A stretch of 64,000 bases of DNA from contig NC_066280.1 in assembly GCF_905404315.1 (NCBI RefSeq), forward strand, positions 10,983,001 to 11,047,000, written 5' to 3'. A program made the translations under genes and the position numbers. The notes under the pieces are model-generated. The model saw nothing but the letters and a program-made list of their open reading frames with translations. It searched no databases and was not told where the DNA came from. The stretch is from Leptidea sinapis (lineage: Eukaryota; Arthropoda; Insecta; Lepidoptera; Pieridae). Numbering within the stretch: the first letter of the stretch is position 1; every line of letters begins with the position of its first letter. Of the stretch, positions 55,442 through 64,000 are shown in pieces.

Positions 55442-58111
55442 ATGGACAACTCGCTGAGAATTATCCATTGGAATATTAGAGGCATTAAGAAGAAGCTGCC
55501 ATTGCTGAAGAACCTCCTTCGAGACCAGAACATAGACATCGCCCTCATCAGCGAAACACTGATGTCGAGGGCGGACACACTTCGGGTCTCAGGCTTCATC
55601 ACTTACCGCAAGGATGAAGTCGGCGAGCGTGGTCCGTACAGGGGGTTGGTCGTGCTCGTCAGGAGGGGGTTGCTTCACCAACCGCTCCCGATGGTGGACC
55701 TGAATAGTCTACAAGCCCTCGGTGTTGAGCTCCAGATCAGCGGCCAGGACTTGCGCATTTTCGCCATTTACAGGCCGGCAAACGGAAGGCTCGTCCCCGG
55801 AGACGTGCGGCAGTTACTTAACTCCCCGAAAGCAACTCTCGCCGCCGGGGACTGGAACTGCAAGCACCCTGCCTGGAATGCCAGAATGGCCAACACCGCG
55901 GGCAGAACACTTTTTAACGACTCCTTACAACACGGATACGAGGTCCGCGGCCCGGAGGTTCCAACCCACTACCCAGACAACCATGAATACCTTCCGGATG
56001 TGATTGATTTCACTGTCCTCAAGAACTTGAACTGCCAGCTGACTCAGGAAACTATTATCGATGAGCTTCTGTCAGACCACCTTCCAGTACTTCTTACTAT
56101 AACCGCCACCGCAACGCGAGCACCATCACGACCATCACGCCGGGTCACTGACTGGAAGGTGTTCGCGGAAGAGTTGGCAGCCAACACTCCATCCCGGAAG
56201 TTAGAGACAGCTGCCGACGTCGAAGCCCTCGCCGTGGACCTCACGGGGAGTATCCAGCGGTCGCTGGCCACCGCGACAAAGGAGACCGAGTCCAGAAAGA
56301 TGCCGGAGTTGCCCGCAAGACTGCGGCAACTCATCCTCGAGAAACGAGCTTTACGCCGCAGATGGCAGGTGACCAGATGCCCAACACTCAAGACTCGTCT
56401 TAATAGGCTGGGCAGCCTAGTCAAGAAAAAGCTCGAAGAGGATGCCGCCGAGAGCTGGGAGGAAACGATTGGCGAGGCCGCAGATGATGTATCAGTTCTT
56501 CATCGTCTGTGCCGCCAAATCACAAATCTAGCGCCCCCAGCTCGCCCGCTGCGTCATCCCGACGGAACCTTGAGATACGCAGCGGCAGAGCGTGCCGACA
56601 TCTTCGCCGAACACCTTGAACGCCAGTTCCAGCCGAATCCAACTGACGACGTATCGCACGTGACAGCACTTGAGAGAGAGATCGCCGAATATCTAGAACG
56701 GCCGGTAGAGGCACTAGAAGATGCGGTGTTCTTCTCCCCAACTAAAGTGAGAAGTTGCATCCTTCGGACGAGGCCCAAAAAAGCCCCGGGCGCGGATGGT
56801 ATCACAAACGCCGCCCTGCGTCATCTGCCGCGTCAAACCATCGCGGCGATGACGCGACTCTTTAATGGCATCCTGCGCTCGGGGTACTTTCCAAATATCT
56901 GGAAGGAAGGCCTCGTCATTATGATCCCGAAGCCGGGGAAAGACACCGCACTAGCACATAGCTACCGGCCCATCACTCTTCTGGCGACCCAGTCTAAGAT
57001 ATTCGAATCTCTCCTGCTGTCACTCCTAAGACCCTACATAGAGCTTAGGGAAGAACAGTTTGGATTCCGCGCTGAACACAGCACCACGCTCCAGCTGTCC
57101 AGGGTACTGCACACCCTCACCGCTTCTCTCAACAAAAGAGAGAAAGCTGTGGCAGTATTCCTGGACATGGAGAAGGCGTTCGACCGTGTTTGGCATACTG
57201 GACTCGTGCACAAGTTAGCTGCAACCTCGACACCTCCCCGCCTGGTGAGGATAGTCGCCAACTTCCTTGAAAACCGTCGGTTTCGAGTAAGGGTAGACGA
57301 TGCCATTTCAGCTTCCAAGATTATCTCTGCTGGCGTACCGCAGGGGAGCTGTCTCTCTCCCCTGCTGTACGCAAAATACACAAATGACATCCCGCTCGAA
57401 CCGTCGGCGACTCTGGCGCTATATGCAGATGACGCGGCGTATATTACATCGTCACTCAACCTAACGAACGCCGCCGTGAAGATGCAGCGCCAGCTGGACA
57501 CCCTGCCAGAATGGCTCAAGAAGTGGCGGCTATCGGTGAACGTTGGCAAAACCCAGGCGCTCGCGACTGGGGGTGTGCACACTGGCCAGCATAGGTTGCA
57601 GCTAAACGGACAGGATATTTCGTGGTCCCCGACGGTAAAGTACCTCGGGGTCACCATCGACCGCCGGCTCAACATGAACGAGCACGTCACGAAGACCATC
57701 GCGTCGACAAACGTCGCGATGGCCTTACTTCGTCCAGTGCTCTCCTCAAGCCTCCCTCTGAGGGTGAAGGTCTTGGTGTACAAGACCCACCTACGCAGCC
57801 GACTCACGTACGCCGCGCCTGCATGGTACGCGCTCGTGAATCTTACTAACCGGAAAAGGTTGCAAACCGTGCAGAACAAGATCCTCCGCCGCATCACGGG
57901 CGCACCATGGTACGTGAGGAACCAAACAATCCAGAGGGACCTAAGAGTCGAGGGCTTGGACGACTTCACTCGTCGTCTCGCCGTCAACATGTTCGCGCGT
58001 GCCAACTCGTCCGATCTCCATCATCTGCGAGATCTGGCCCCCTGGCACGCGCGGCCACCTGACAGCCGCCGCTACCCGCGTGATCTCGTGCGGGACGAGG
58101 ATGTAGAGTGA
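55442..58111 (+). CDS. LINE-J ORF2: APE-type endonuclease and reverse transcriptase, intact
   Basis: 889 codons with no stop or frame break. The ATG directly abuts the TAA of ORF1 (TAAATG), which suggests coupled translation. Endonuclease at residues 1 to about 225: HWNIRG, E38 in ALISETLM, AAGDWNCKHPAWN (D137, N139), and SDHLPV with D212-H213. The reverse transcriptase follows: KKAPGADGITN, MIPKPGKD, YRPITLLATQSKIFE, FLDMEKAFDRVWH (D575), SAGVPQGSCLSPLLY and the catalytic YADD at residues 661-664 (57422-57433). The C-terminal part has VKYLGVTIDRRLNMNEHVTK and APWYVRNQTIQRDL. No RNase H is present. This order and length fit Jockey-clade ORF2, the enzyme for target-primed reverse transcription in the nucleus. 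The protein may still be active; ORF1's stop is the main doubt. Confidence 0.9.
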   Translation: MDNSLRIIHWNIRGIKKKLPLLKNLLRDQNIDIALISETLMSRADTLRVSGFITYRKDEVGERGPYRGLVVLVRRGLLHQPLPMVDLNSLQALGVELQISGQDLRIFAIYRPANGRLVPGDVRQLLNSPKATLAAGDWNCKHPAWNARMANTAGRTLFNDSLQHGYEVRGPEVPTHYPDNHEYLPDVIDFTVLKNLNCQLTQETIIDELLSDHLPVLLTITATATRAPSRPSRRVTDWKVFAEELAANTPSRKLETAADVEALAVDLTGSIQRSLATATKETESRKMPELPARLRQLILEKRALRRRWQVTRCPTLKTRLNRLGSLVKKKLEEDAAESWEETIGEAADDVSVLHRLCRQITNLAPPARPLRHPDGTLRYAAAERADIFAEHLERQFQPNPTDDVSHVTALEREIAEYLERPVEALEDAVFFSPTKVRSCILRTRPKKAPGADGITNAALRHLPRQTIAAMTRLFNGILRSGYFPNIWKEGLVIMIPKPGKDTALAHSYRPITLLATQSKIFESLLLSLLRPYIELREEQFGFRAEHSTTLQLSRVLHTLTASLNKREKAVAVFLDMEKAFDRVWHTGLVHKLAATSTPPRLVRIVANFLENRRFRVRVDDAISASKIISAGVPQGSCLSPLLYAKYTNDIPLEPSATLALYADDAAYITSSLNLTNAAVKMQRQLDTLPEWLKKWRLSVNVGKTQALATGGVHTGQHRLQLNGQDISWSPTVKYLGVTIDRRLNMNEHVTKTIASTNVAMALLRPVLSSSLPLRVKVLVYKTHLRSRLTYAAPAWYALVNLTNRKRLQTVQNKILRRITGAPWYVRNQTIQRDLRVEGLDDFTRRLAVNMFARANSSDLHHLRDLAPWHARPPDSRRYPRDLVRDEDVE

Positions 58112-58437
58112 CGTGTTTGCGCGCGGCTCGGCTGATCGCCCTCCCTCTTCTTCGGGGCTGATCGTCAAGGCCCGCGCAAACCGGCAACAATCACCGGATC
58201 TCAGCTGAGGGAACAGGCGCTCCCTCAGCTCCAAAAAGATGACCACAAAGGGGGGGGGGCGCTCCCCCAACCATACCATAAATTAAAGAAGACGAACGCA
58301 GAGAGCAACGACTCTCACCCCCAATGACCCGCCCGTTTCAACGGGCGGCGAGTGATCCTTGCTGCAGGGGACGAAAAGTCCTGATCAGCATTCCCCCACC
58401 GCGCCCATGTGGGCGCGGCGAGAGAAGACCACGAAGT

Positions 58438-58557
58438 AATAAGTTTTAATTGTAACACTGCTATCAATCGAGAGTGATTTAATTGCCAGGTTCTTAGTTA
58501 TTGAATTTGCAAATCGACACAAGTTACTCATGTGACCAATAAGGCGCTAATTCCTCA
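58438..58557. other. A+T-rich junction between LINE-J and the next LINE scrap
   Basis: Probably flanking host sequence. Nothing is recognised. Confidence 0.3.
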
Positions 58558-58935
58558 TGTTTAATTTTTTTTTATGGAATAGGAGGACAAGCGAGCGAAC
58601 GGGTCACCTGGTGTTAAGTGATCACCGCCGCCCACATTCTCTTGCAACACCAGAGGAATCACAAGAGCGTTGCCGGCCTTTAAGGAAGGTGTACGCGCTT
58701 TTTTTGAAGGTACCCACGTCGTATCGTCTCGGAAACACCGCACAAGAAAGCTCATTCCACAGCTTTGTAGTACGAGGAAGAAAGCTCCTTGCAAACCGCA
58801 CTGTGGAGGACCGCCGCACATCCAGATGGTGGGGAATGATATCCTAACTTGTGGCGTGTCGTGCGAAGGTGGAATTCGGCGGCAGGAATCAGGTTAAACA
58901 GCTCTTCGGAACACTTCCCGTGATAAATATGGCGC
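58558..58935 (-). pseudogene. LINE ORF2 C-terminal fragment (family X)
   Basis: On the minus strand: WRSSTVRFARSFLPRTTKLW, NELSCAVFPRRYDVGTFKKS and RQRSCDSSGVARECGRR, near the end of the frame, then a short 3' UTR ending in an A-run (complement at 58564-58572). It is 5'-truncated at about 58935. It supplies the empty site for the nested insertion at 30498-30600. Confidence 0.65.
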
Positions 58936-59477
58936 CAAATTACAAAAGATTATTTTTATTGTTTTTGTTTCGTTTAATTTTGTTTTGTTTTTGTACACAG
59001 ACTTAGTTTACCTCGCTTCGCTCAAATATACGCCATAGCGAAGCGGTACGATCTAAAATGTTTACCTCGATGCTTGCTTTATACATACTATAGTTCCCAG
59101 TAGCGAGAATTATATTAAAATTAAAATTTTAAGAATAATTTTATGCATCAGACTCCATTAACAAACTTCCTGCAATCCATTCGCTAAATATTGACGAAAT
59201 TATTACAAATGAAACTTATTAAATAGAGTTTTTGCTAGCTCTTGGTAAACAATGAGAATTGAGCAATGCTTTTCTAGCAAATAGTTTGTAGAACATTCTA
59301 AAAGCATTCGACATTCGATATAAGCCTTCGAGATGCTGAGTGCAAGCGTTTTATTTCGCGTCTACTTGCATTTCTCGCTTAGCCGTTGACAAACGTCAAT
59401 TTACTTTCACTACGCAAAAAGCTTGGGCTATCTGGAAGTAAAATATGTGTAACACGCGGTTTGCTGGCAGTTTTAAA

Positions 59478-59947
59478 GGCATAAAAGGCATTTATTTTCT
59501 CAAAATTTATTCCTTTAGAATTCTTTTTGATGTTATTTCTAATAACTACTAGATACTACTACCGCTTCGGAAACAAATGGCGCTCTGAGAGGGTAAAAGC
59601 GGCGCAAGAAACTCTCCCAGCATTCTTTTTTTGCGCTCTTTTCATTAAAAATATACAATATTGTACAATCATTTCTATCGCTATAAAATAATCACAATCT
59701 AGTCCCAGGCTGTCCGATCATTTAGATATTCAGCAGTGGAGTAATAGGATTTACGACAGAGCCATTTTTTTATAAAACATTTACATTTATTTATAGATAA
59801 TGCCTGAACAGTGGCTGGGACTTTATTATAGAAGTGTATACATTTACCCTTAAAGCTATTATGTATCTTATGAAGCCTACTAGAATTAGTTACAAGCAAT
59901 CCCTTATTTCTAGTGTTATAATAATGAAAAATCACTATTAAGAGCAA
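59478..59947 (-). pseudogene. LINE ORF2 C-terminal remnant (family Y), copy 2
   Basis: The duplicate of 49617-50085; the open frame 59947-59699 includes FHYYNTRNKG and SRLHKIHNSFKGKCI. Confidence 0.65.
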
Positions 59948-59989
59948 AAAGGTGACGATTTTTAGTAGTAGTTAGTTTTTATTAGTTAG

Positions 59990-60600
59990 TAGAAATCTAA
60001 ATTACCTTTACATTTACACTTCGATGTTGATGCGGGATTCGAACGCGCGTCCTCTCGAGTTCCGTGCGAGTGCTCCTTCCACTGAGCCAACCGACCGAGT
60101 CACGTATCGTTGATAAATCTTGTATGTCTTGTTCAACTCTCAGGTTATGGCTTAATCTACAGGATCTCCTTTAAATTTGATAACCTGCTCAACCCCAATA
60201 TTTGAATATAAGGTAATTAACGATGTCGCTCTTTCAAATATAAGCAATTTTTTATTTTTTAAATTAATCCCAGGAGTGAGGGTTATCACTTTGAAAAATA
60301 GCTAATTGTGTGCCTTTATCTTATTTTTGTCGTATCTTCGTAACCATATAACAGACTACAATAGGCACATTTAAATCTCTAATTAATATTATTTGTACCA
60401 AAATTAAAGAAAGATGCGCTCAGGGCTCTAACTAACTACGACAACTCTCCGTATTGATATATTGTTTGTATAAATTAGTTGATAAGAGCCCGAGAGGTGC
60501 GGGTTTGAATCCCGCATTGTCCATTCATTTTGCTACAAATTGAATATGTATAATTATTCCCAAAAACGGAAATCACCTGAAAAAAAAAAAACACTGTTTC
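59990..60600. mobile_element. Two-headed SINE, copy 2 (both heads present)
   Basis: An antisense tRNA-like head (GATGCGGGATTCGAACGCGC and CACTGAGCCAACCGACCGAG, 60031-60100), the body, then a sense head (GTGCGGGTTTGAATCCCGCA, about 60497) and tail. The architecture matches 31085-31464. Confidence 0.65.
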
Positions 60601-60654
60601 TCAATATTCTCATAGTCATACAATAATAAGGTACTCCATTACAAAACTGTAACG

Positions 60655-60965
60655 TAACGTTTTCTCACTTAATCTCTGGTACTACTGGTCCGATTTGAAT
60701 GATTCTTTCAGTGTTGGGTAGTCCATTTATCGAGGAAGGCTATAGGCTATGTTTTTTTTTTCAAAATTAGGGATCCGTAATAAAATTGCTATTTTGTAAC
60801 ACAAGGTGAAAAAATCGAAAACCTATTTTTGCGTGCGCTGCAAAAACTATTGACAATAGAACAAAATGATGTACAGGCTATAATATAGGCAATATTTTAT
60901 TACTTATAAAACTATCGCGTGAATTATACTTTATATGGCAAAACAACGTTTGCCAGGTCAGCTAG
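60655..60965 (+). mobile_element. Helitron 3' part, copy 2
   Basis: Hairpin GGCAAA...TTTGCC at 60937-60954, then AGGTCAG and CTAG at 60962-60965. The duplicate of 50610-50928. Confidence 0.7.
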
Positions 60966-61097
60966 TTTAAGTATAAAGTAAATCTCAAAGGTTTTTATTT
61001 ATGTAGATCAAAACTTCACATTTATGAATGCCAGTGTTTTAAGGGTTTTAGCGAAAGGATGAGCTTTAATGAGAATAATCTGGTTGTCAAACTTTTT

Positions 61098-61382
61098 CAA
61101 TTTTTTTATGACATTAAGTGACGAGGTGAACAGGACGTTCTACGCATTACAATTCAGTGCCGCTCAGGATTCTTGAAAAACCCAAAAATTCTGCAATTGC
61201 GCTCGTCACCTTGAAATAAGATGTTAAGTCTCATTTGCCCAGTAATTTCACTAGCAACGTCGCCCTTCAGACTGAAACACAGTAATGTTTACACATTACT
61301 GCTACACGGCCGAAATAGGCACCGTTGTGGTACCCAAAATCTAGCCGGCTTCCTGAGCATAGGAGCCTTCCACTGGTGAAAA
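61098..61382 (+). repeat. Family A repeat, copy 2 of duplicated pair
   Basis: The duplicate of 51060-51345. Confidence 0.6.
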
Positions 61383-61433
61383 CAATGTTGAAACAGCACA
61401 GAAATGATGGGATTTTCAGGTGAATTGTGACGG

Positions 61434-61721
61434 TCATGAAAAGTGGATTTTACTACGATAATGACTGACTACAGGTCCAGCAGCAAAGCGAAGCTTACCC
61501 ATAGAAAAGTGATAGTTACTCTTTAATGATGACTTCATGATGTTATTCACTACAGCTTCGGAAAGCAAGGGTGAAACTTGTATTGAGATATCTCCGAGTA
61601 ACCAACCGGTCACTATTCTTGTTGCCCCGTGATAACGCATAATCTCAGAAACCAATTCAACACTTAAGGGTCTAATTAAGAACCTTCGGGTATCTTCTGT
61701 ACTCGCCAGACCTACAGCCAA
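61434..61721 (-). other. Unrecognised 95-codon open frame, copy 2
   Basis: The duplicate of 51397-51684, with SPLLSEAV and SHYRSK where copy 1 has SPLISEAV and SHYCSK. Confidence 0.3.
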
Positions 61722-62147
61722 ACGAATATGGTTTTTTCCGTCATACCATCACAACGGCAAGGCATTTCATCAGGCAAAATGGGAAGTTGGCCAGATATAT
61801 GAAAGAATTACCCTTACAAGCTACAAGAACTACATGAAAGAAAGTCTGTTCAATAAAATGACAAATGTAATTTACAACATAACGCCTTTTTAATAACACT
61901 CTCCATTATAACAAGAAACTAAGTGAATTAATTATAGCTAGTAGCATCCTGTGCTACTACAGATTGCTTTAATTAAAACTTCAGTCCTGCACTCTGTTAT
62001 AACAACGGAATTACAGCAATTCATTAGATATTTACATTTACCATAACTATAGCAACAGGCGGTAAAATTTACGAGCGCCCGAAACGGCATCGCGTATTGC
62101 TGTATTTTGTTTAGAAGTTTATAATAATTTGTATTATTGTTATTGTA

Positions 62148-62475
62148 ATGTACTCAGGATGCTGTGCAGTAATTGATGTATTTCTTTATAATATAATAAT
62201 TAATCCATTTGATCTAACTATACCAGCTGCTTTAGAGCCAAATGTTATTACCCGCCGTGATGGAAAACATCCTAATGCATTGACCCTGGGTGGCTTGGGC
62301 ACGGAGAAAGACGCTGGTGTGGTTCCTTATCATGTCAAAGTTACTTCTTTGGTGCTGGGGCTGCTGCTTCATCTGCCGAAGACAGCAAATGTCGCAAATA
62401 TATTGGTCTCAGTGAGTCACACCTTTGTGCCGTTTGGTGTCGAGACGAGAGAGAGGTTAGTCTTAGATAGCTTGG
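62148..62475 (+). pseudogene. Frameshifted C-terminal domain of a LINE-type protein, copy 2
   Basis: The duplicate of 52112-52440. A 3-base difference near 62420 (CACACC for CATACATCT) makes the frame run slightly further here. Confidence 0.4.
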
Positions 62476-63611
62476 TGATGCTAACCCCCTTACTCATGGT
62501 CCGCTAACTTTAAACAGCCGCTAAGGAGTGTTTTTTCTCATTCTGACTTAGGTAAATAGAAGAAGACAGAGTGAGAATTAGCAATGCTTTCAGGTCGCAG
62601 AGTAACTAACGCCTTTAACACAGCGCTTTTCTACGAGTGTCACAATTCTTTGGAACGTGTTGCCAGGCGGGGCTTAGGTCGCTGACCCCATGCCACTCTT
62701 GCCACTGTCCTTCAACCAAATAGGTGCAAGGATACGCTCTCTTACCAACATCTTCTCTCTCCATCAAAGTCAAACTCATGCAATCCTGTATAGGAGTGGC
62801 TGACCACTGGGATATATCTTCAAAAGTACAAAGTCCCTCCGAAAACTCTTCGATTATCCCAGAAAGGGGTAGCCGACCTTATCCACAAAATGAACCCAAT
62901 AAAGGAGTCAAATTACCATACATAGTTGCATCGTTATAGAAAAACCTGTCTTATTTTATTTAACATAAAGAAAATATATCTATAAAAGAATGTACCTATA
63001 TGACTGTATATAGGTAGTTTTCATACTGATGTGCACACAGCATTCCGTGGAAACAGGTTATCCTCCAGTCCCACTAATTTGTTGAATGCATTGTTAGTTG
63101 TGGGTTAGGACCTGGAGGTTTGCCAACAAAATATGAAATACAACAGCACCCAGAAGCCATTCGGTCGTTCGGGATTAATCAAATTTAATAACATCCATTT
63201 AAATGCATAATTTGCAATATACCTACATTAATATAATGGTTATTATCGTAAACAATTATGTGAGGATATTTATGTTGATGGAAAACTTTGGAAGAGGCCT
63301 TTACCAGAGAGGAGTTCCAAAAAATAATACAACCTTCCTACTAAAAATCGAAAGGCGATAATTTTTAATTTTAATCATCATCATTATGTAAACACATTTT
63401 TGTTGATTATTATAAAGTTAATAAAATGTTTATCCTTATTGTATTAGTTTAAAGTGTGGAAATAAAAGGTATAGGCCTTTACCAGCGAGTAGTTCCAATA
63501 GAATAATACAACCTACCTACTAAAAATCTAAATGCTATAATTTTTTTGAGTGAAGTCAAGCGAAGCTGAGCGGAGCTCCCACTGGGTGACTCCAATTGAT
63601 TTCTGTGTTAA

Positions 63612-64000
63612 GGCGAAGGGTAAACAGAAAACATGCAAACAAGGTGTTTTTAGACAAGTTTTGTGGTGAAAATATAGGATTTAGAGCTATGAACACTACT
63701 TTATCCTGTTACATACACCCTTAAGTCTTACTTGTAGGGTGTTAATGCTTATTGTTGATTAAAGTTAACACTCCAGAGCTATTATGAACTACCAGTTTTC
63801 TTTGCAGTTAAACAAGTTTTTTCTCGGCATCATGCATTTGTTTAGTATACTACTATCATAAAAGTTGTTCTTATAGATTTTACTGTTTTATGTAGGTACA
63901 TTTATTTAGATTAGTAACCAAGAATAAGGATTGTAAGCAATTAAGCAGTTTGCGCCTGTTAAAATGTTACATTTTCGACCCAAGAATATTAAAAATATTG
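63612..64000 (+). mobile_element. piggyBac-like MITE, copy 3, cut by window end
   Basis: Starts GGCGAAGGGTAAAC after TTAA at 63608-63611 and follows the copy at 45088-45525 to the end of the window. It begins only 11 bases after the segmental duplication stops. Confidence 0.65.

Larger units (their letters stand above)
53551..58437 (+). mobile_element. Jockey-clade LINE (LINE-J), nearly intact
   Basis: G+C-rich block with ORF1 (open from 53591 apart from one stop), ORF2 (55442-58111) and a 3' UTR to about 58437, where composition turns A+T-rich. Neither a clear A-tail nor a target duplication is seen. The first ~50 bases (GAGTGAAGTCAAGCGAAGC to ATTGAT) also end the second copy of the flanking duplication. 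The whole reads as the youngest mobile element in the window. Confidence 0.85.
59052..63600. repeat. Segmental duplication, copy 2
   Basis: Direct repeat of 49187-53600. Its order of elements is the same. It contains ~175 bases absent from copy 1 (about 59941-60115) and lacks ~35 bases present there (near 62590). It ends at CCAATTGAT and is followed by TTCTGTG and the TTAA of the next MITE. Confidence 0.9.

Noticed and set aside
57034..58005. 323-codon minus-strand open frame
   Set aside because: Antisense to the LINE-J reverse transcriptase ORF, with typical shadow composition.
49187..63600. Flanking 4.4-kb direct repeats as LTRs of a giant retrotransposon
   Set aside because: The units contain assorted older repeats, do not begin TG and end CA, and the enclosed element is a non-LTR LINE with no integrase, protease or RNase H.

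Overview
The window looks like A+T-rich nuclear DNA from a moth or butterfly (Lepidoptera). This rests on the repeat content recognised by eye: short non-autonomous Helitrons ending in a hairpin plus CTAG, tRNA-derived SINEs of lepidopteran type, Jockey, CR1-like and RTE-like LINE remains, and several mariner lineages. There is no bacterial gene organisation, no CRISPR array and no credible free-standing tRNA or rRNA gene. Species cannot be named from the sequence alone.

Only two host genes are supported. At the left end (1852-2252, +) is the last exon of a gene for a Tyr/His/Asp-rich protein with a hydrophobic N-terminal part. Near the middle (22163-21402, -) is a complete intronless small heat-shock protein gene with an apparent signal peptide, a TATA box and a heat-shock element. 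Further HSF-type sites lie at 17923-17950 and 23596-23608. A possible degraded THAP-type first exon at 42936-42977 is much weaker.

Most of the rest is a layered record of transposition. At 2.4-8.1 kb there are SINE, Helitron and LINE scraps, a dead DD37D mariner, and a diverged repeat pair whose second copy carries a truncated LINE tail. At 8.6-10.9 kb a dead hAT transposase gene is split by a dead DD34D mariner. At 11.1-15.8 kb is a CR1-like LINE with broken ORF1 and ORF2, and 16.1-17.8 kb holds a second, more decayed one. At 18-23.4 kb Helitrons surround the heat-shock gene, one split by a SINE. At 24-35.9 kb are MITEs, foldback elements, LINE 3' ends, a DD41D mariner with both ends preserved, and nested insertions. 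At 36.0-41.0 kb is a full-length but dead Jockey-type LINE on the minus strand with an 11-bp target-site duplication, followed by a MITE with perfect 33-bp inverted ends. At 41.5-49 kb are more MITEs, Helitrons and fragments.

From 49.2 to 63.6 kb a ~4.4-kb segment occurs twice in direct orientation (49187-53600 and 59052-63600). Between the copies sits a nearly intact Jockey-clade LINE (about 53551-58437). Its 889-codon ORF2 is open and has a complete endonuclease and a YADD reverse transcriptase; its ORF1 has one in-frame stop. This is the youngest-looking element in the window. The window ends inside a third copy of a TTAA-flanked, piggyBac-like MITE family.
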